Shown: in pieces, positions 54,800 to 64,000 of the stretch
How the letters are laid out: each line of letters begins with the position of its first letter
Numbering within the stretch: position 1 is the first letter of the stretch
Assembly (NCBI GenBank): GCA_002236755.2
Contig: NBZP02000013.1
Coordinates: 682,001-746,000 of the forward strand
Origin: Dothistroma septosporum
Taxonomy: Eukaryota; Ascomycota; Dothideomycetes; Mycosphaerellales; Mycosphaerellaceae
Direction of reading: 5' to 3'
DNA: 64,000 bases
The notes under the pieces: generated by a model
Database searches by the model: none
Told to the model about the DNA's origin: nothing
What the model saw: the letters and a program-made list of their open reading frames with translations, nothing else
Position numbers and translations under genes: made by a program

Positions 54800-56605
54800 T
54801 CAAGCATCGGCGACCTCGCTCGCAAACTTCGACCTTGCCCTGACCCGGTCGCCATACCGTATCAGCAACCACGGCACAGGCACCAGCATGAGTGCCAAGG
54901 TCCCCATTATCGTCATGACGAATTGCACGCCAATGCCTTGATACATCGGCCTTGTCGCGACAACCAGACCTGCACTGAATATGTATCTCGCCATCGTAAT
55001 ACTGGCAAGTGCAGAGCCGGAGTACGTCTCATAGCTGTCAATGATGTACTGATAGCTCGAGATGAAAATGGCCGAAAGGGCGTATCCGAAAAATATCGTT
55101 GCCACGTATCCAGAAGCAGGGTTGATGTCGGAGTAGTTTGTCCAGCCCAGCCAGAACAAAGACACTGGTAAGAACGGTGCCCCGATAGCAGCCCGGATCA
55201 AGCTCAGCTCAGGGGGAATCGAGTTCTCGGTGTCGACTGATGAGGCTTCGTCGGAAGGGTCTGCTGGCTTCCTCTTGACGAACGCTCTGCACTTTTGGCG
55301 CAGCACTCTCCGGCACAAGCGAGTGTACAGAGGCGTGATGAGGATATCAATTAAAACGCCGACAGTAATGCTGACAAATGCTAGTGATGCGACACCAGTG
55401 GAAATGCCGTAGGTGTCGGTGAAGATGAAGTCCAGGCCATTGAGGAAACTGAAGTTGATCACGAAGATCAGGATAAGGTAGAATCCCAGCAGGATGATGA
55501 TTAGTTCAGAGCTGAAGAAAGTGATCGGTCTCGAGAAATTCGTCAGCAAGCGCTTCGCCAAACCATCGCCTTGGACTTCAGTCGGAGCCACGAAGTCATC
55601 GTTATCAGTGAGCCCTCTGAGATGTCTCGCCTTATACTGCAGCAACACGGGGCTGAACGTCTCCGGCAAGAAAGCCAACGCCATCATCCAGACAACGCTA
55701 GCAAAAGCCAACCCAATCCAGAGCGTCCATCTCCAGTCAATGCGTTCCGCAATGAAGCCCCCTGCAACTGGAGCGAGGACGGGTCCCAACAAAGGACCCG
55801 CCGCAAAAATTGGCCAATGACTTCTTCTCTCCTTCTCCGTAAACAAATCCGCCAACGTGCCTCCATAGATCGACAAGGTCGGACTACTCGCCAAACCACT
55901 CAGAAACCTCAACGCCACAAGCGCCCCATAATTGGGCGCGAACGATGATCCCAGCGTGAAAGCCAACAAGACAAATGTCGAGATCAAATACACCGGATTG
56001 CGCCCTACAGTCTCCGACAAAGGTCCGGCAAGCAGAGCGCCGAGCGCAATTCCAATGAAGAAGACAGCGGTGGTCACGCTTTCGGCTGTCTCGGAGACGT
56101 GAAAAAACTCTGAGGCGGGTTTTGCTACGCGGGAGTCGCAGGTTGAGACCCAGCCTTGGGAGAAGACGAGTAGCCAGACGAGGGCGAAGACGCGACCGCG
56201 GTGGAACGGGGACCAGTTGCGAGCGTCGGTGGAGTCGTCGCCATTGCTTGCTACGACGTTGTCGGTGTCCTTGGTGGGTTCGTTCTTGAGGTCATCCGCC
56301 GGGGGATGCGTTTCGATCGCTAGACGTGTTGCAACGCGACTGCGGAGACGGCGGTACTGGAGAAAGGATTGCATGCTGCACAGATGCTGCAGAATCGTTT
56401 GCGAGGCATTGGTGATATTGTAGCAGGAGCGATAAGCAGCAGAAGTAAAAGTGTAACAAGCATACAATAAACTTCCGGCTACACTGCTCGTAGATCTGCC
56501 CTTGAGCGTTCGCCCAAGCATTTTCGGGCCGTGCATTCTGAACCATTCGATCGTGCCACGATGAGCTGTCAGAGCATGACTCTCATTGGTTGAATTGAGA
56601 GTCAT
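54800..56605 (-). CDS. MFS drug:H+ antiporter, DHA1 family, 12 TM
   Basis: Single exon on the minus strand, 601 aa, ATG at 56605. An unusually long cytosolic N-terminus (about 135 residues, Cys/Ser-rich early, then KNEPTKDTDNVVASNGDD) precedes TM1 at RGRVFALVWLLVFSQGW. The DHA1 pattern is clear: VFFIGIALGALLAGPLSETV and GRNPVYLISTFVLLAFTLG (motif A region between TM2 and TM3), FLSGLASSPTLSIYGGTLAD, and GPLLGPVLAPVAGGFIAERI (motif C in TM5). A charged central loop (RRVLRQKCRAFVKRKPADPS) follows, then TM7-12. It resembles Tpo/Flr/Mfs1-type exporters of polyamines, azoles or fungal metabolites. The substrate cannot be told from sequence, and there is no biosynthetic gene next to it. The first 60 residues could be an artefact if translation starts at a later Met. 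Confidence 0.9.
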   Translation of the reverse strand: MTLNSTNESHALTAHRGTIEWFRMHGPKMLGRTLKGRSTSSVAGSLLYACYTFTSAAYRSCYNITNASQTILQHLCSMQSFLQYRRLRSRVATRLAIETHPPADDLKNEPTKDTDNVVASNGDDSTDARNWSPFHRGRVFALVWLLVFSQGWVSTCDSRVAKPASEFFHVSETAESVTTAVFFIGIALGALLAGPLSETVGRNPVYLISTFVLLAFTLGSSFAPNYGALVALRFLSGLASSPTLSIYGGTLADLFTEKERRSHWPIFAAGPLLGPVLAPVAGGFIAERIDWRWTLWIGLAFASVVWMMALAFLPETFSPVLLQYKARHLRGLTDNDDFVAPTEVQGDGLAKRLLTNFSRPITFFSSELIIILLGFYLILIFVINFSFLNGLDFIFTDTYGISTGVASLAFVSITVGVLIDILITPLYTRLCRRVLRQKCRAFVKRKPADPSDEASSVDTENSIPPELSLIRAAIGAPFLPVSLFWLGWTNYSDINPASGYVATIFFGYALSAIFISSYQYIIDSYETYSGSALASITMARYIFSAGLVVATRPMYQGIGVQFVMTIMGTLALMLVPVPWLLIRYGDRVRARSKFASEVADA

Positions 56606-57116
56606 GATGATGGTTCATTGGGTGCTATGTCCTTTTAGGTAGGTCAGCACACGACAGCTTTCTGTCACTGTACCAAGAGGATGTCACCGGTAGCCACAGA
56701 TTCGTCTTCGGCATGCAGCATCGATTGTGCATGTTTTGCGGCCTGGAAATAGATCACGCAGATGCCGTTTACAGGTCATGCTATTGGGCAAGAATATGAC
56801 GATTCGGCGCTGAAAAGTGTCGCTGCTCGTTGATAATTTGGTACCATGAAGCTAACTGCTGTGCTATTCGACGTCGTTCCTGCTCTACTCGCATCTCCAT
56901 GGAGCACGAGCAATCTGGCCTGTCGGAGCGTTGTGCTGCAATGTCTTCCCACGACTTCGCAACGGCTGAGATGTCGCATGGTGTTGCTTCCCTCAACGGA
57001 GACCATTTGATGCATGTCGTATCAACTTGAAAGTCGACCAGACTGGCGCCTTTTAGGCGATCGATACGTGATACTCCACAGTTCCGTACACTATCTCTTC
57101 ATCATATCTATAATGT
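56606..57116. other. Intergenic, MFS promoter side
   Basis: About 510 bp between the MFS start and the stop of the MAPR gene, both on the minus strand. Small frames on both strands show no domain. It should hold the MFS promoter. No regulatory motif can be named with confidence. Confidence 0.4.
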
Positions 57117-58238
57117 CTACAACTCTTCATGCACAAGGTCTTCGTCGTCTTCATCAGCTTTGTCTGCCTTCTCCGCAGCCGCAGCCTCTTCCTTCGCTTT
57201 CTTCGCCTTGGCGATCTGCTCCTTCACGGCAGCCGGCATCTCACCAGCGTTGTTGTCCTTCCCAGCACCAGCGCCAGCTCCTCCACCACCCACCATAGGT
57301 CCCATAGCTCCCATCAAGCTTTCCAGCTTCCCGCCCTTCAGCGGCCTCTTCTTCATCGCCGCCTCACACGGCGCCGGCGGCTCGGGCTTATCCTCCAGAA
57401 TCACACTTCCGACCACCTTATACTTCGCGTTCCCACTAAAGAACTTGACCCAATGCGCCAATGTCTCTTGCACTTTCGCTTCAGCCTCGATCTTATCCTG
57501 CGTTCTCCTCTTCTCCTTGTCTTTCTCTGTGACCTTACCAAACCTCTCCATGGCCTTCTTTGCCATGTCGCCAATCATTTCGTTTGGCATGGCGCCGATG
57601 TCGCCTAGACCTGAGACATCCCCCTCGGCGGCGCTTTGGAGTTGCTCGTCGAGGTACTTGTTCATGAACATTACTTCAATGCCGTCGAGACGCCAAGTGA
57701 ATTGGTCTGGAGTGTCCCAGCATTCGGTGATCCAGGCTCGAGTCGCATCCTTGCCGACAAAGTGGTTGTAGTGTCCGCCTGGACCGTAGAATGCCGGCGA
57801 GGCCGAAACGTCGAAGATCGTGCCATTGATGCCGAGATATATTGGTTTATCCGCATCTGTGCCATCGAATTCCTTCAGCTCTTCCTCTGTGAGTTTGATC
57901 TGGCCTGTCGTTTCTTGTGCCTGCGCGCCGAACATGGGGATGGGAGTGACTTTCGGTCTGTTCAGGGTGCGCTCGACGATCGGGTAGTTCAGGTTCACCC
58001 AAGTAGCGAAGGGCCCATTCTCGCGGTTGTCGACTTTGTAGTAGAAGATGGCAACGATCAGGGCAATGAAGACGAAGGCCATTGAGCCAACAACCCGAAT
58101 ATTGGGCTCGAGATTAGGTCCTGGGCCTTCGGACAGCTTCGCTTTGAGCTTGTTCTTGGACTTGTCCTCCCCTTGCTTTTCTGCCATGCGTTGCTCGACT
58201 GGCTTTGCGGTCTTGCGACGTTCTGTGAGGACTGCCAT
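57117..58238 (-). CDS. MAPR/cytochrome b5-like membrane protein ending in HEEL
   Basis: Single exon on the minus strand, 373 aa, ATG at 58238. A charged N-terminus is followed by one membrane helix at about 52-70 (VGSMAFVFIALIVAIFYY). The cytochrome b5-like heme/steroid-binding domain is at about 115-210: LTEEELKEFDGTDADKPIYL, then INGTIFDVSASPAFYGPGGH and YNHFVGKDATRAWITECW, as in PGRMC1/Dap1-type MAPR proteins. The C-terminal third is Lys/Glu/Ala-rich coiled coil with a Gly-rich patch, and ends DEDDEDLVHEEL. The domain suggests heme binding and support of P450 or sterol steps at the ER (family knowledge). The terminal HEEL resembles ER-lumen retrieval signals (HDEL), odd for a domain that usually faces the cytosol. 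It is longer than Dap1, so it is a distinct MAPR subfamily. Confidence 0.85.
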   Translation of the reverse strand: MAVLTERRKTAKPVEQRMAEKQGEDKSKNKLKAKLSEGPGPNLEPNIRVVGSMAFVFIALIVAIFYYKVDNRENGPFATWVNLNYPIVERTLNRPKVTPIPMFGAQAQETTGQIKLTEEELKEFDGTDADKPIYLGINGTIFDVSASPAFYGPGGHYNHFVGKDATRAWITECWDTPDQFTWRLDGIEVMFMNKYLDEQLQSAAEGDVSGLGDIGAMPNEMIGDMAKKAMERFGKVTEKDKEKRRTQDKIEAEAKVQETLAHWVKFFSGNAKYKVVGSVILEDKPEPPAPCEAAMKKRPLKGGKLESLMGAMGPMVGGGGAGAGAGKDNNAGEMPAAVKEQIAKAKKAKEEAAAAEKADKADEDDEDLVHEEL

Positions 58239-59139
58239 GATTGCGGTGGCTGACAGTCAGGTAAGAAAGAGGTGATGGCGGGACGGGGCAGAAAGGAAAA
58301 AAAAGACGATGTCGCAACACCATACGCCAGCCGGAGAGGTGCTAGATACTTCCGCAAGCTGTCCAGCGTTTGACTTCGCCGATCAGATGGTGTCAGTGGA
58401 GGGGAGGGAGCTGCCTTACGAACAGTTCTGCCGAGGCGAAACGATATCGTATCTTGTCATTGCTGGCCTCCGATGCGGCTGTACCTTTGCGTGCACTACA
58501 CTCCTCTCATGGTAGGTGTGACCTGGAGCACAGGTTGGTTGATGCTAGAAGAAACGCCTCCAGCCCCACCGTTGGTGGTAGTATGGAGCGCATATGCGAA
58601 AGCGAGCTGGTGCGCGGTCGAGGTCGGTCTCCGGAATGCACAGTCAGCGAAACGGCAGGCATGGCATGCGCATGGCATTGGCCGAAAGACAGCATCGTTC
58701 TGTTTCTCCACGTTCCGACTCATCACACTTGTCATAGTCGAAGCATGCACGAGCGCGAGGCACGAGTGCCACGGTACACGATTACCATCACGACGTTCAA
58801 ACCTCAACGTGGGGTCGTAGACTACCTCTATCGATCAGCGGATTGTGTTGTTTGGCTGAGCAGACGACACAGCCACCATGGAGATCGCCTCAAGAATATG
58901 AGGCGTCGTGTTATGTGCTGAATCTCTGAACCGTGCCGAAGATACCGATACCCGATGCGTAGTACTGGAACATGTAACAACATCGTAAGGCAGATACACA
59001 ACGCTGACCCAAAACATGGAGCGTGGAGAGTTCGGAGGAGATATCCAGGCCTGCTCGCGGAGCGTACGAGGCACTGAGCACGTGTGCGCGAAGAAGATAC
59101 AGTTCGTGCTTGCAGAGGCTCGCGTGTGATAGTGCCGGA
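58239..59139. other. Gene-poor stretch upstream of the MAPR gene
   Basis: About 900 bp. It contains the MAPR promoter near 58240-58450. Frames on both strands are short, overlap each other and have no domain. Nothing else was recognised. Confidence 0.4.
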
Positions 59140-59406
59140 AACAATGCTCAACAGTCCGACTTCTTGAAGCCTCCCGCCGAGCTTCGCAACGGGATCCACG
59201 AGCTATTGCTCATTGGCAATGTCGTACACTTTGCGACTCGACACACGAGCTTGTGGAATTGGAAAGGTGGTGCTGCTCCGACTTCGCATGTCATCAGTCT
59301 AAGGCACCTCCACAGTCATCGGTCAGGCTACGCGGAGTTCAATCATGTCATCCGCAGATTTCTGAGCTGGAGACCGACCTTCATGATCGAAGTAGCTAAA
59401 CTCTAG
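59140..59406 (+). pseudogene. F-box-like (LPxELRNxIxELLL) protein fragment
   Basis: A plus-strand frame ending at TAG 59404-59406 contains FLKPPAELRNGIHELLLIGN, close to the start motif of the many short fungal F-box-like proteins (FLxLPxELRNxIYELxL). It continues about 70 residues without the usual CRQI-type block and has no in-frame ATG upstream (it opens at a GTG). It may be a truncated copy, or an exon of a gene I cannot reconstruct. The following 450 bp are open on both strands but show no recognisable domain. Confidence 0.35.
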
Positions 59407-60121
59407 TTGCGAGCGGCTCCATCCTTGCAGTCACTGGAGCGTACGCGAAGATGCACATCGCCTGCCACGAAGGGTCCCATTGCCTCACATTGGCGTTCGC
59501 GGCCGTCCGCGAGCCGGACCAAGCTGCTGGCATCAGAATACGTACTGAGCACGATCAACTCTCGAGACAGCCACTTTGGACATGCCAGCAGATATGGCCA
59601 CAAGCTTGCAAGCTCGTCGTTCCTGGCAATGTGTTCTCCTTCCACCGTATGCCGGATCTGGACCATTTCGTGCCAGTCTCGATGTCCGAACAGCGACAGC
59701 TTCTGCATAGCATTATTTTGCATCTGCCGGGCAAGGTCACCAAAGAGCCTTCCCAACATCGTTACAAACGCTGCTGAGGGTAACTGTATGCCGAGCTTGG
59801 CGAATCTTTCTCTGATGGTCGTGCATGGCACGGTGCCACCAGACCTGCTGCACAAGCCGTCGGAGAGTCGTCCATCAAAGATTCTCCGTGTCCTCTTCGT
59901 GAAAAAAGAGCTTTCGACCTAGACCAGACGCGAAGTGTCGGCAGTAGTCGACCCCCAGGATAAGCAAAGGAAATTTCAGAAAGGGACGGGATTCCATTTA
60001 CGGAGTTGATGCTGTGCGTGCGAAGTATACATCGTTGACTACGATGCGACAAATATCTCAGCGCTGTCCCGCAAGTAGAAAGCGCTCTGCTTGGGTCTGA
60101 GCGACCGTTACGAGTCCCGCT
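59407..60121. other. Open but uninterpreted stretch
   Basis: Both strands carry frames of about 150-170 codons here (59407-59922 plus, 59403-59855 minus), neither starting with ATG. The minus frame includes FGDLARQMQNNAMQKLSLFG and looks slightly more protein-like. No domain or splice model could be made. Confidence 0.3.
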
Positions 60122-61051
60122 TCACCCATCCACTGATAATGCCGGATGCCTCGACCCGAATTCGCTCCTGCTCGCTTGAAGAACCTTGTGCAGAACAGCG
60201 AGGAACAGAGCACTATCTCCATGAAACCAGATATCAGGTCGGAAGCTGCCCTGAAAATCTTGTTTGCTGCCTCTGTGAAATTGGAATGCTGCAATAAGGC
60301 CAGCTTTGTGCTGCTCGTACGGAACAGCCCATCCCACCGTTATATGCTCCTTGGCGACCCAGCGAGCGGATTCTCCAGGGTCCAGGAAGAGGTAATGGGT
60401 CTCATCCTCCCCGAGGATACCCGCGGTCATGTCGTAGAAGGGGACGAGAATACCCTGCACTTTGCGGCCGTTCCTGATGTCGCGCTCGATCTTGATGCTT
60501 CAACCTGTATCAGCACACCTTCTCGCATCGGCTCCTTCGATCACACTGCCCTTCCGAAATGCCTCTGAAGACCGCTCTAATATCACCTCCTGCAGCTTCG
60601 TGGCTACAGGCTTCTCAATTTGCGCTTGAAACAACCCCTGTGTTGGCCTCGCGAACTTCGTATCGACCACCTGCTCGACCCAGCTCTCCTTCAGTACATG
60701 ATACTCGTTGTTGGCTTCCGCTATAAGACCACTGTACTGCTGTACATGGTCGTCTTTGAGCAAACTCTCGCAAAATCAGCCGAGCCGAATCTCTGCGCGG
60801 GTCCAGTAGTGCGGCTAGAATACTACGAGGAAGTCGCAAGTGTCGTGACCGACGATACGGGCTCCATCAAAGTAGCGGGTCCACCCTTTTCGTGAGTCCG
60901 TCATGCTCTCGCGGTACCGCTGGACGTCTTTGTCACTCAGGCCGCCGGCACGCGCCGTCTGGCGCTGGAAGTAGCGACTGGTGCCGATGCGATACTCGAA
61001 GTCGCTGTCTGGATAGAGGCGCTCGGCATGAATATTGTCGTGGTGATCCAT
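60122..61051 (-). pseudogene. Decayed gene with repeated IVGxDETHYL-like modules
   Basis: One continuous minus-strand frame of 310 codons from the ATG at 61051 to a TGA at 60124-60122, interrupted by TAG at codon 79 (60817-60815), TGA at codon 92 (60778-60776) and TGA at codon 184 (60502-60500). Protein-like sequence on both sides of each stop stays in phase. All three stops can be explained by C-to-T changes (CAG to TAG, CGA to TGA). Three similar short units recur: ARIVGHDTCDFLVVF before codon 79, YSGLIAEANNEYHVLKESW at about 106-124, and GILGEDETHYLFLDPGES at about 211-228. The 3' part ends with SFRPDIWFHGDSALFLAV. A related broken gene lies at 62355-63038. The family is unknown to me; the modules faintly resemble chromo-like beta units. 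Confidence 0.55.
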
Positions 61052-61597
61052 CGTGACAATGGTGGAGGTGAGTGGTGCTCTTAGGAGAGTTAAGGTAAAA
61101 GGTGGTTAAAGGCATGCGATGACTTTTGCAGAAGTACGGCAGTCGAAAAGGTGCCTCCGTCGCGCAATTGGTTCAACTCGCTCCGAAATCTGAATACATA
61201 GGGGTATTGACCAGCGTGGCACATGGAGCCGCGTTCGCGAAAATCTCACGCACCGACATCATGTCCACCGACGTCCCTGGCCAAAGGTAACCAAGCTAGA
61301 GCAGGAAGAGTGTACAGGGATACATATCTACACGGCCCTTGCTATATTGCGGAATTTTAGCCCGGCAAGTAATCCTAAGAGGAACTACATGGTCTTCCCG
61401 CAGACAGAGCCTTGACACCACCAGCTGGCAGATCGATACAAAGGCACGTCTGAAGCATTGTACTCCAGTATTCACAATACCGCTTTGTTTCAAGCCAACC
61501 ATTCACAAAGACTGTCGCCCCCAGAGGTCTTAACAATGCCATTATCCCAACCCACAACACATCGGAAAAATAAAGGCGCCAGACTCTCACAAATATC
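61052..61597. other. Intergenic upstream of the module pseudogene
   Basis: About 550 bp between the start of the minus-strand pseudogene and the next plus-strand ORF. Short random frames only. No motif was recognised. Confidence 0.4.
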
Positions 61598-61954
61598 ATG
61601 CCCCAGTACCTGTTCGCCCCACCTCGACTCCCAGCTCGACTCCACACCATCCGCGGCACAATCTCTTCCCTATCGAAAGAGACTTACGGGAAGTGCTCTA
61701 GTTCCCGACTCGTTCGCCTCACGACTCCCAGCCCAACAACAAGAATGAGCTGGAAATCTCTGCCGAGCTTGGAAGCCGCGCTCCCGAGTGTTAGTCAGAG
61801 GACTAAGAGGGACGTGGTGCAGCCGCTGCTTTGGAGTTTTCTTATGGTCGTGCTTCTTGTGACGATATGCACGGTTGCGGCGAGTGAGGGGTGGATTGGG
61901 CCGTATAAGGGAAACACTTCTGGTAGGAAGGGTGGAAAGAAAGGTGGAAGGTAA
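61598..61954 (+). CDS. Hypothetical single-pass membrane protein
   Basis: A 118-aa frame from an ATG at 61598. The N-terminal 75 residues are Ser/Arg/Leu-rich and nearly free of acidic residues, like a mitochondrial presequence. One hydrophobic helix follows at about 77-97 (LLWSFLMVVLLVTICTVAAS), then a short EGWIGPYKG segment and a very basic end (SGRKGGKKGGR). The composition and single helix look designed rather than random. No family was recognised and there is no intron. It lies between two decayed genes, so it could itself be a chance frame. Confidence 0.4.
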   Translation: MPQYLFAPPRLPARLHTIRGTISSLSKETYGKCSSSRLVRLTTPSPTTRMSWKSLPSLEAALPSVSQRTKRDVVQPLLWSFLMVVLLVTICTVAASEGWIGPYKGNTSGRKGGKKGGR

Positions 61955-62354
61955 GCTCGGAAAGACTCCACGACAGTGCCTGGCAGCATAGCCTATACGA
62001 GCAGATTGATTAGGACCATGGCCGACCGATCGATGCCTCGATATGTCTTCCATCCATGTAAACAGCAAACGTGCAGCAATTAGGGCACGTTATATACAAG
62101 ACCACTCATGAACGACTTTTGGATGGTACTTCTCGTCGCATCGGGCTCGGCTGACGAAGACGTAAGTGAATGGACCGACTAGTGTGACACATGAATAATA
62201 CCAGTATGCTGCTCTATACTTCGGACTTCGACTCAAGAATCTAAAAAACTATGTTACCGATCTCGAGCTCCGCAGCTGTCACCCCTCCTCGGTTGGCCTC
62301 ATTACTCATCTCCAGAGCGAATTGCCTTCGTCTACCTCGACAGCCGATACCACA
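61955..62354. other. Intergenic upstream of chromo-like gene
   Basis: 400 bp. The downstream frame is open from 62322 but starts with TTG; the first ATG is at 62355. Nothing else is evident. Confidence 0.4.
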
Positions 62355-63038
62355 ATGCCAACGATCCGCAACCCCGCTCCCCTTAAGACCCAATCCTCCC
62401 TTGACAACCTGGCCATAACAAAACAGGGAGCAATTCCTGTCTTTTCCGAAAGCAACGGTGACTCCAGAAGCGGAGCAAGCGACGACGAGCACGACTACCA
62501 AGTCAAAATTCTCGGTCAGCATACCTCGCAGTACCTCATCTCCTTCGCCGACTCCACAGAAGGATTGAGGCTCTCCTGGACCGGGCGCGATGGCTTCGAT
62601 CCCGAGCTTGTGGAGTTCTGGGAGGCGATGCAGGAGCATGTCAAGCCTCGTGCTGCGCAATGCGCGATTGAGCACGGCTTATGGTATATTGAGACTGGGG
62701 AGATGGTGCTGATTCTGGAAGACGCGATGTACGAGAAAGTCCTTGGAGCTATCGCCTCGACTCACGGGGCTAGGCTGGTAAGACAAGTCGTCGCTAAGCA
62801 CACCGACGCGCATGATAGTCGGCCATGACGAGACGCACTATCTGGTGCGTTCTCGCGCCTCGAGCCAAGAGCTGGGTGCAGGCTGCTTGAAGAAATACCG
62901 TGTCTCTACGGAGACGTCGATAGACTATTCGGCTGGTACGACACGATCAAAGTTGCCCAGGAGGTCCACCAGCGTGCCGAGGGGGACTTCAGGCCGGATC
63001 TGATCCTGCTTGAGGGGGAGGGACTTTCGTTGTGGTGA
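62355..63038 (+). pseudogene. Frame-broken relative of the module gene at 60122-61051
   Basis: From the ATG at 62355 a frame of 157 codons runs to a TGA at 62826-62828. It has a Ser/Asp-rich N-terminus and then HDYQVKILGQHTSQYLISFA (residues 47-66) and PELVEFWEAMQEHVKPRAAQ. In the +1 frame at 62812-62850 lies MIVGHDETHYLVRSRASS, matching GILGEDETHYLFLDPGES of the minus-strand pseudogene. The original frame then resumes after its stop with LFGWYDTIKVAQEVHQRAEG, DFRPDLILLEGEG, matching FRPDIWFHGDSAL there. Two frame changes are therefore needed to join the parts. A GTAAGA..ATAG pair at 62779-62819 could be an intron, but its 41 nt length and phase do not solve the break. So the gene is probably decayed, or it contains sequence errors. 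The first part could still be an expressed 157-aa protein. Confidence 0.5.
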
Positions 63039-64000
63039 CGGAGAGCGTCGCGAGCGATGAGATCGTGTGAGTGATCCAGAGGAGGTATCCGGAGCTTTCG
63101 GGCGAGGTGTATGATGTTGGACGTGCCCGCTTGGTCTTGCCTTGCATTCTTCGCCGGTATAGCGCAATTGAAGGCCAAGTCTCACGGGGAAATTCCTGAC
63201 TGACTCTGTCTTGTTCTCATCAGGTGACTGTGAGGCGTGCTCCTCCTGAGAATATGTGAGTTATTCAATCTCCGTAACATGCTCTTCTCTCTACGGTCAT
63301 CCTCATCTGGTTGACGCAGTCATTCGAGCATCTCAGATCCAGACACGAGACTGCATGATATCGAGCGTATGCAAACGAGCAAAGGCCTATTGGCGTTCCT
63401 TGAGCAATCATATGACTGCAAGTGAAAGCCGCCGAGGCGAGAGTGATCTTTCTACTTGGTCCTCTGGCCTTATTTTGTCGTTCTTCCACCACAGGAGTCC
63501 CTAGTCGACACATGACAGCTCTCATCGACGCGTGCTCGAGCGATGGTATCTGCCGAGATGGCCCCATCGTCTGCGCAATTTGCGACTGTCACTGCGAGGC
63601 TGTAATACGTACTAGAGCTCGACTCCAGTCCACGTCTTTCGGTGTGAGTAGGAGCAGGTGCCATTCAGCCATGCGGACATACACAGTTGACTCTTTGTAC
63701 CGATGTCCACCTTTGCTTTCGCCGTTAATCTCGCTTGTTGTGTTGTCTGGAAATGCGCACATGACAACTATCCTCTTCTGGGGCGATTGACACCACGTCG
63801 GTGTGGTTGCTTGTGCCGAGCGCCGCTTAAGTATTTCAGAATGCACTGACGAACGCACCTGAGATGCACGAATCGGCGCGATCTTCCTGGTTGCTTCCCA
63901 GGATCCGTCGTCCTTTCATTCCATCCCCATAAGCACCGGCGACTTATACAATGCAACAAAAGTCCTGTCCCTCCATCATCGCCCTTGCACGCGTGGTGCT
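63039..64000. other. Right end of window, no gene recognised
   Basis: About 960 bp with short overlapping frames on both strands. A GTGAGT/GTGAGG-like donor sequence near 63225-63260 hints at spliced transcripts, but no exon could be assigned. No repeats or RNA genes were recognised. Confidence 0.35.

Noticed and set aside
59403..59855. 150-codon minus-strand frame opposite a 171-codon plus-strand frame
   Set aside because: Both strands are open and neither starts with ATG, so openness is not evidence; no domain in either.
62779..62819. 41-nt intron to repair the chromo-like gene
   Set aside because: Donor, branch-like element and acceptor exist, but the length is below the usual fungal minimum and the resulting phase does not reach the DETHYL frame.

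Overview
The window is nuclear DNA of a filamentous ascomycete. The evidence is short introns of about 50-120 nt with GT..AG ends and CTAAC/CTGAC-like branch sites, CT-rich leaders before start codons, moderately GC-rich coding sequence, and gene families typical of Pezizomycotina (PalB/Rim13 calpain, ChiB-type chitinase, stand-alone MOCOS-like sulfurase, fungal BTB proteins). The overall style suggests a Dothideomycete, but that is inference. Start codons below were chosen as ATG, and exon joins were inferred by eye from splice signals, reading phase and family similarity. None has transcript support here.

Layout. 0-3 kb: 3' end of the calpain RIM13 and an oxysterol-binding protein. 3-7.4 kb: gene-poor, with two members of a small cysteine-containing family that I do not recognise, one broken (5315-5614) and one apparently intact with an intron (7061-7446). 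7.6-17.8 kb: ChiB-type chitinase, an unknown nuclear-type protein, GPI1 preceded by a two-TM small protein whose stop lies only 18 bp before the GPI1 start, and NUP42. 17.8-24.4 kb: gene-poor apart from a two-RRM protein. 24.5-30.2 kb: COG3 and a MOCOS-like aminotransferase lacking a MOSC domain. 32.1-34.5 kb: a decayed DHCR24-like FAD enzyme convergent with a BTB protein whose frame is interrupted by TGA in the leaky context TGA-CTA. 36.4-40.4 kb: SWI1 (ARID) and a small acidic nuclear protein. 43-58.2 kb: a dense housekeeping block of DOP1, MON1, an ASPM-like protein, a DHA1 MFS transporter and a MAPR/cytochrome b5-like protein. 58-63 kb: degraded sequence with an F-box-like remnant and two related broken genes that share an I(V/L)GxDETHYL module.

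The conserved genes cover membrane traffic (COG3, DOP1, MON1, sterol transfer), GPI-anchor synthesis, nuclear export, chromatin and spindle. No biosynthetic cluster, CRISPR array, tRNA, rRNA or recognisable transposon was seen. The novelty lies in the small broken or unusual genes of the gene-poor stretches.
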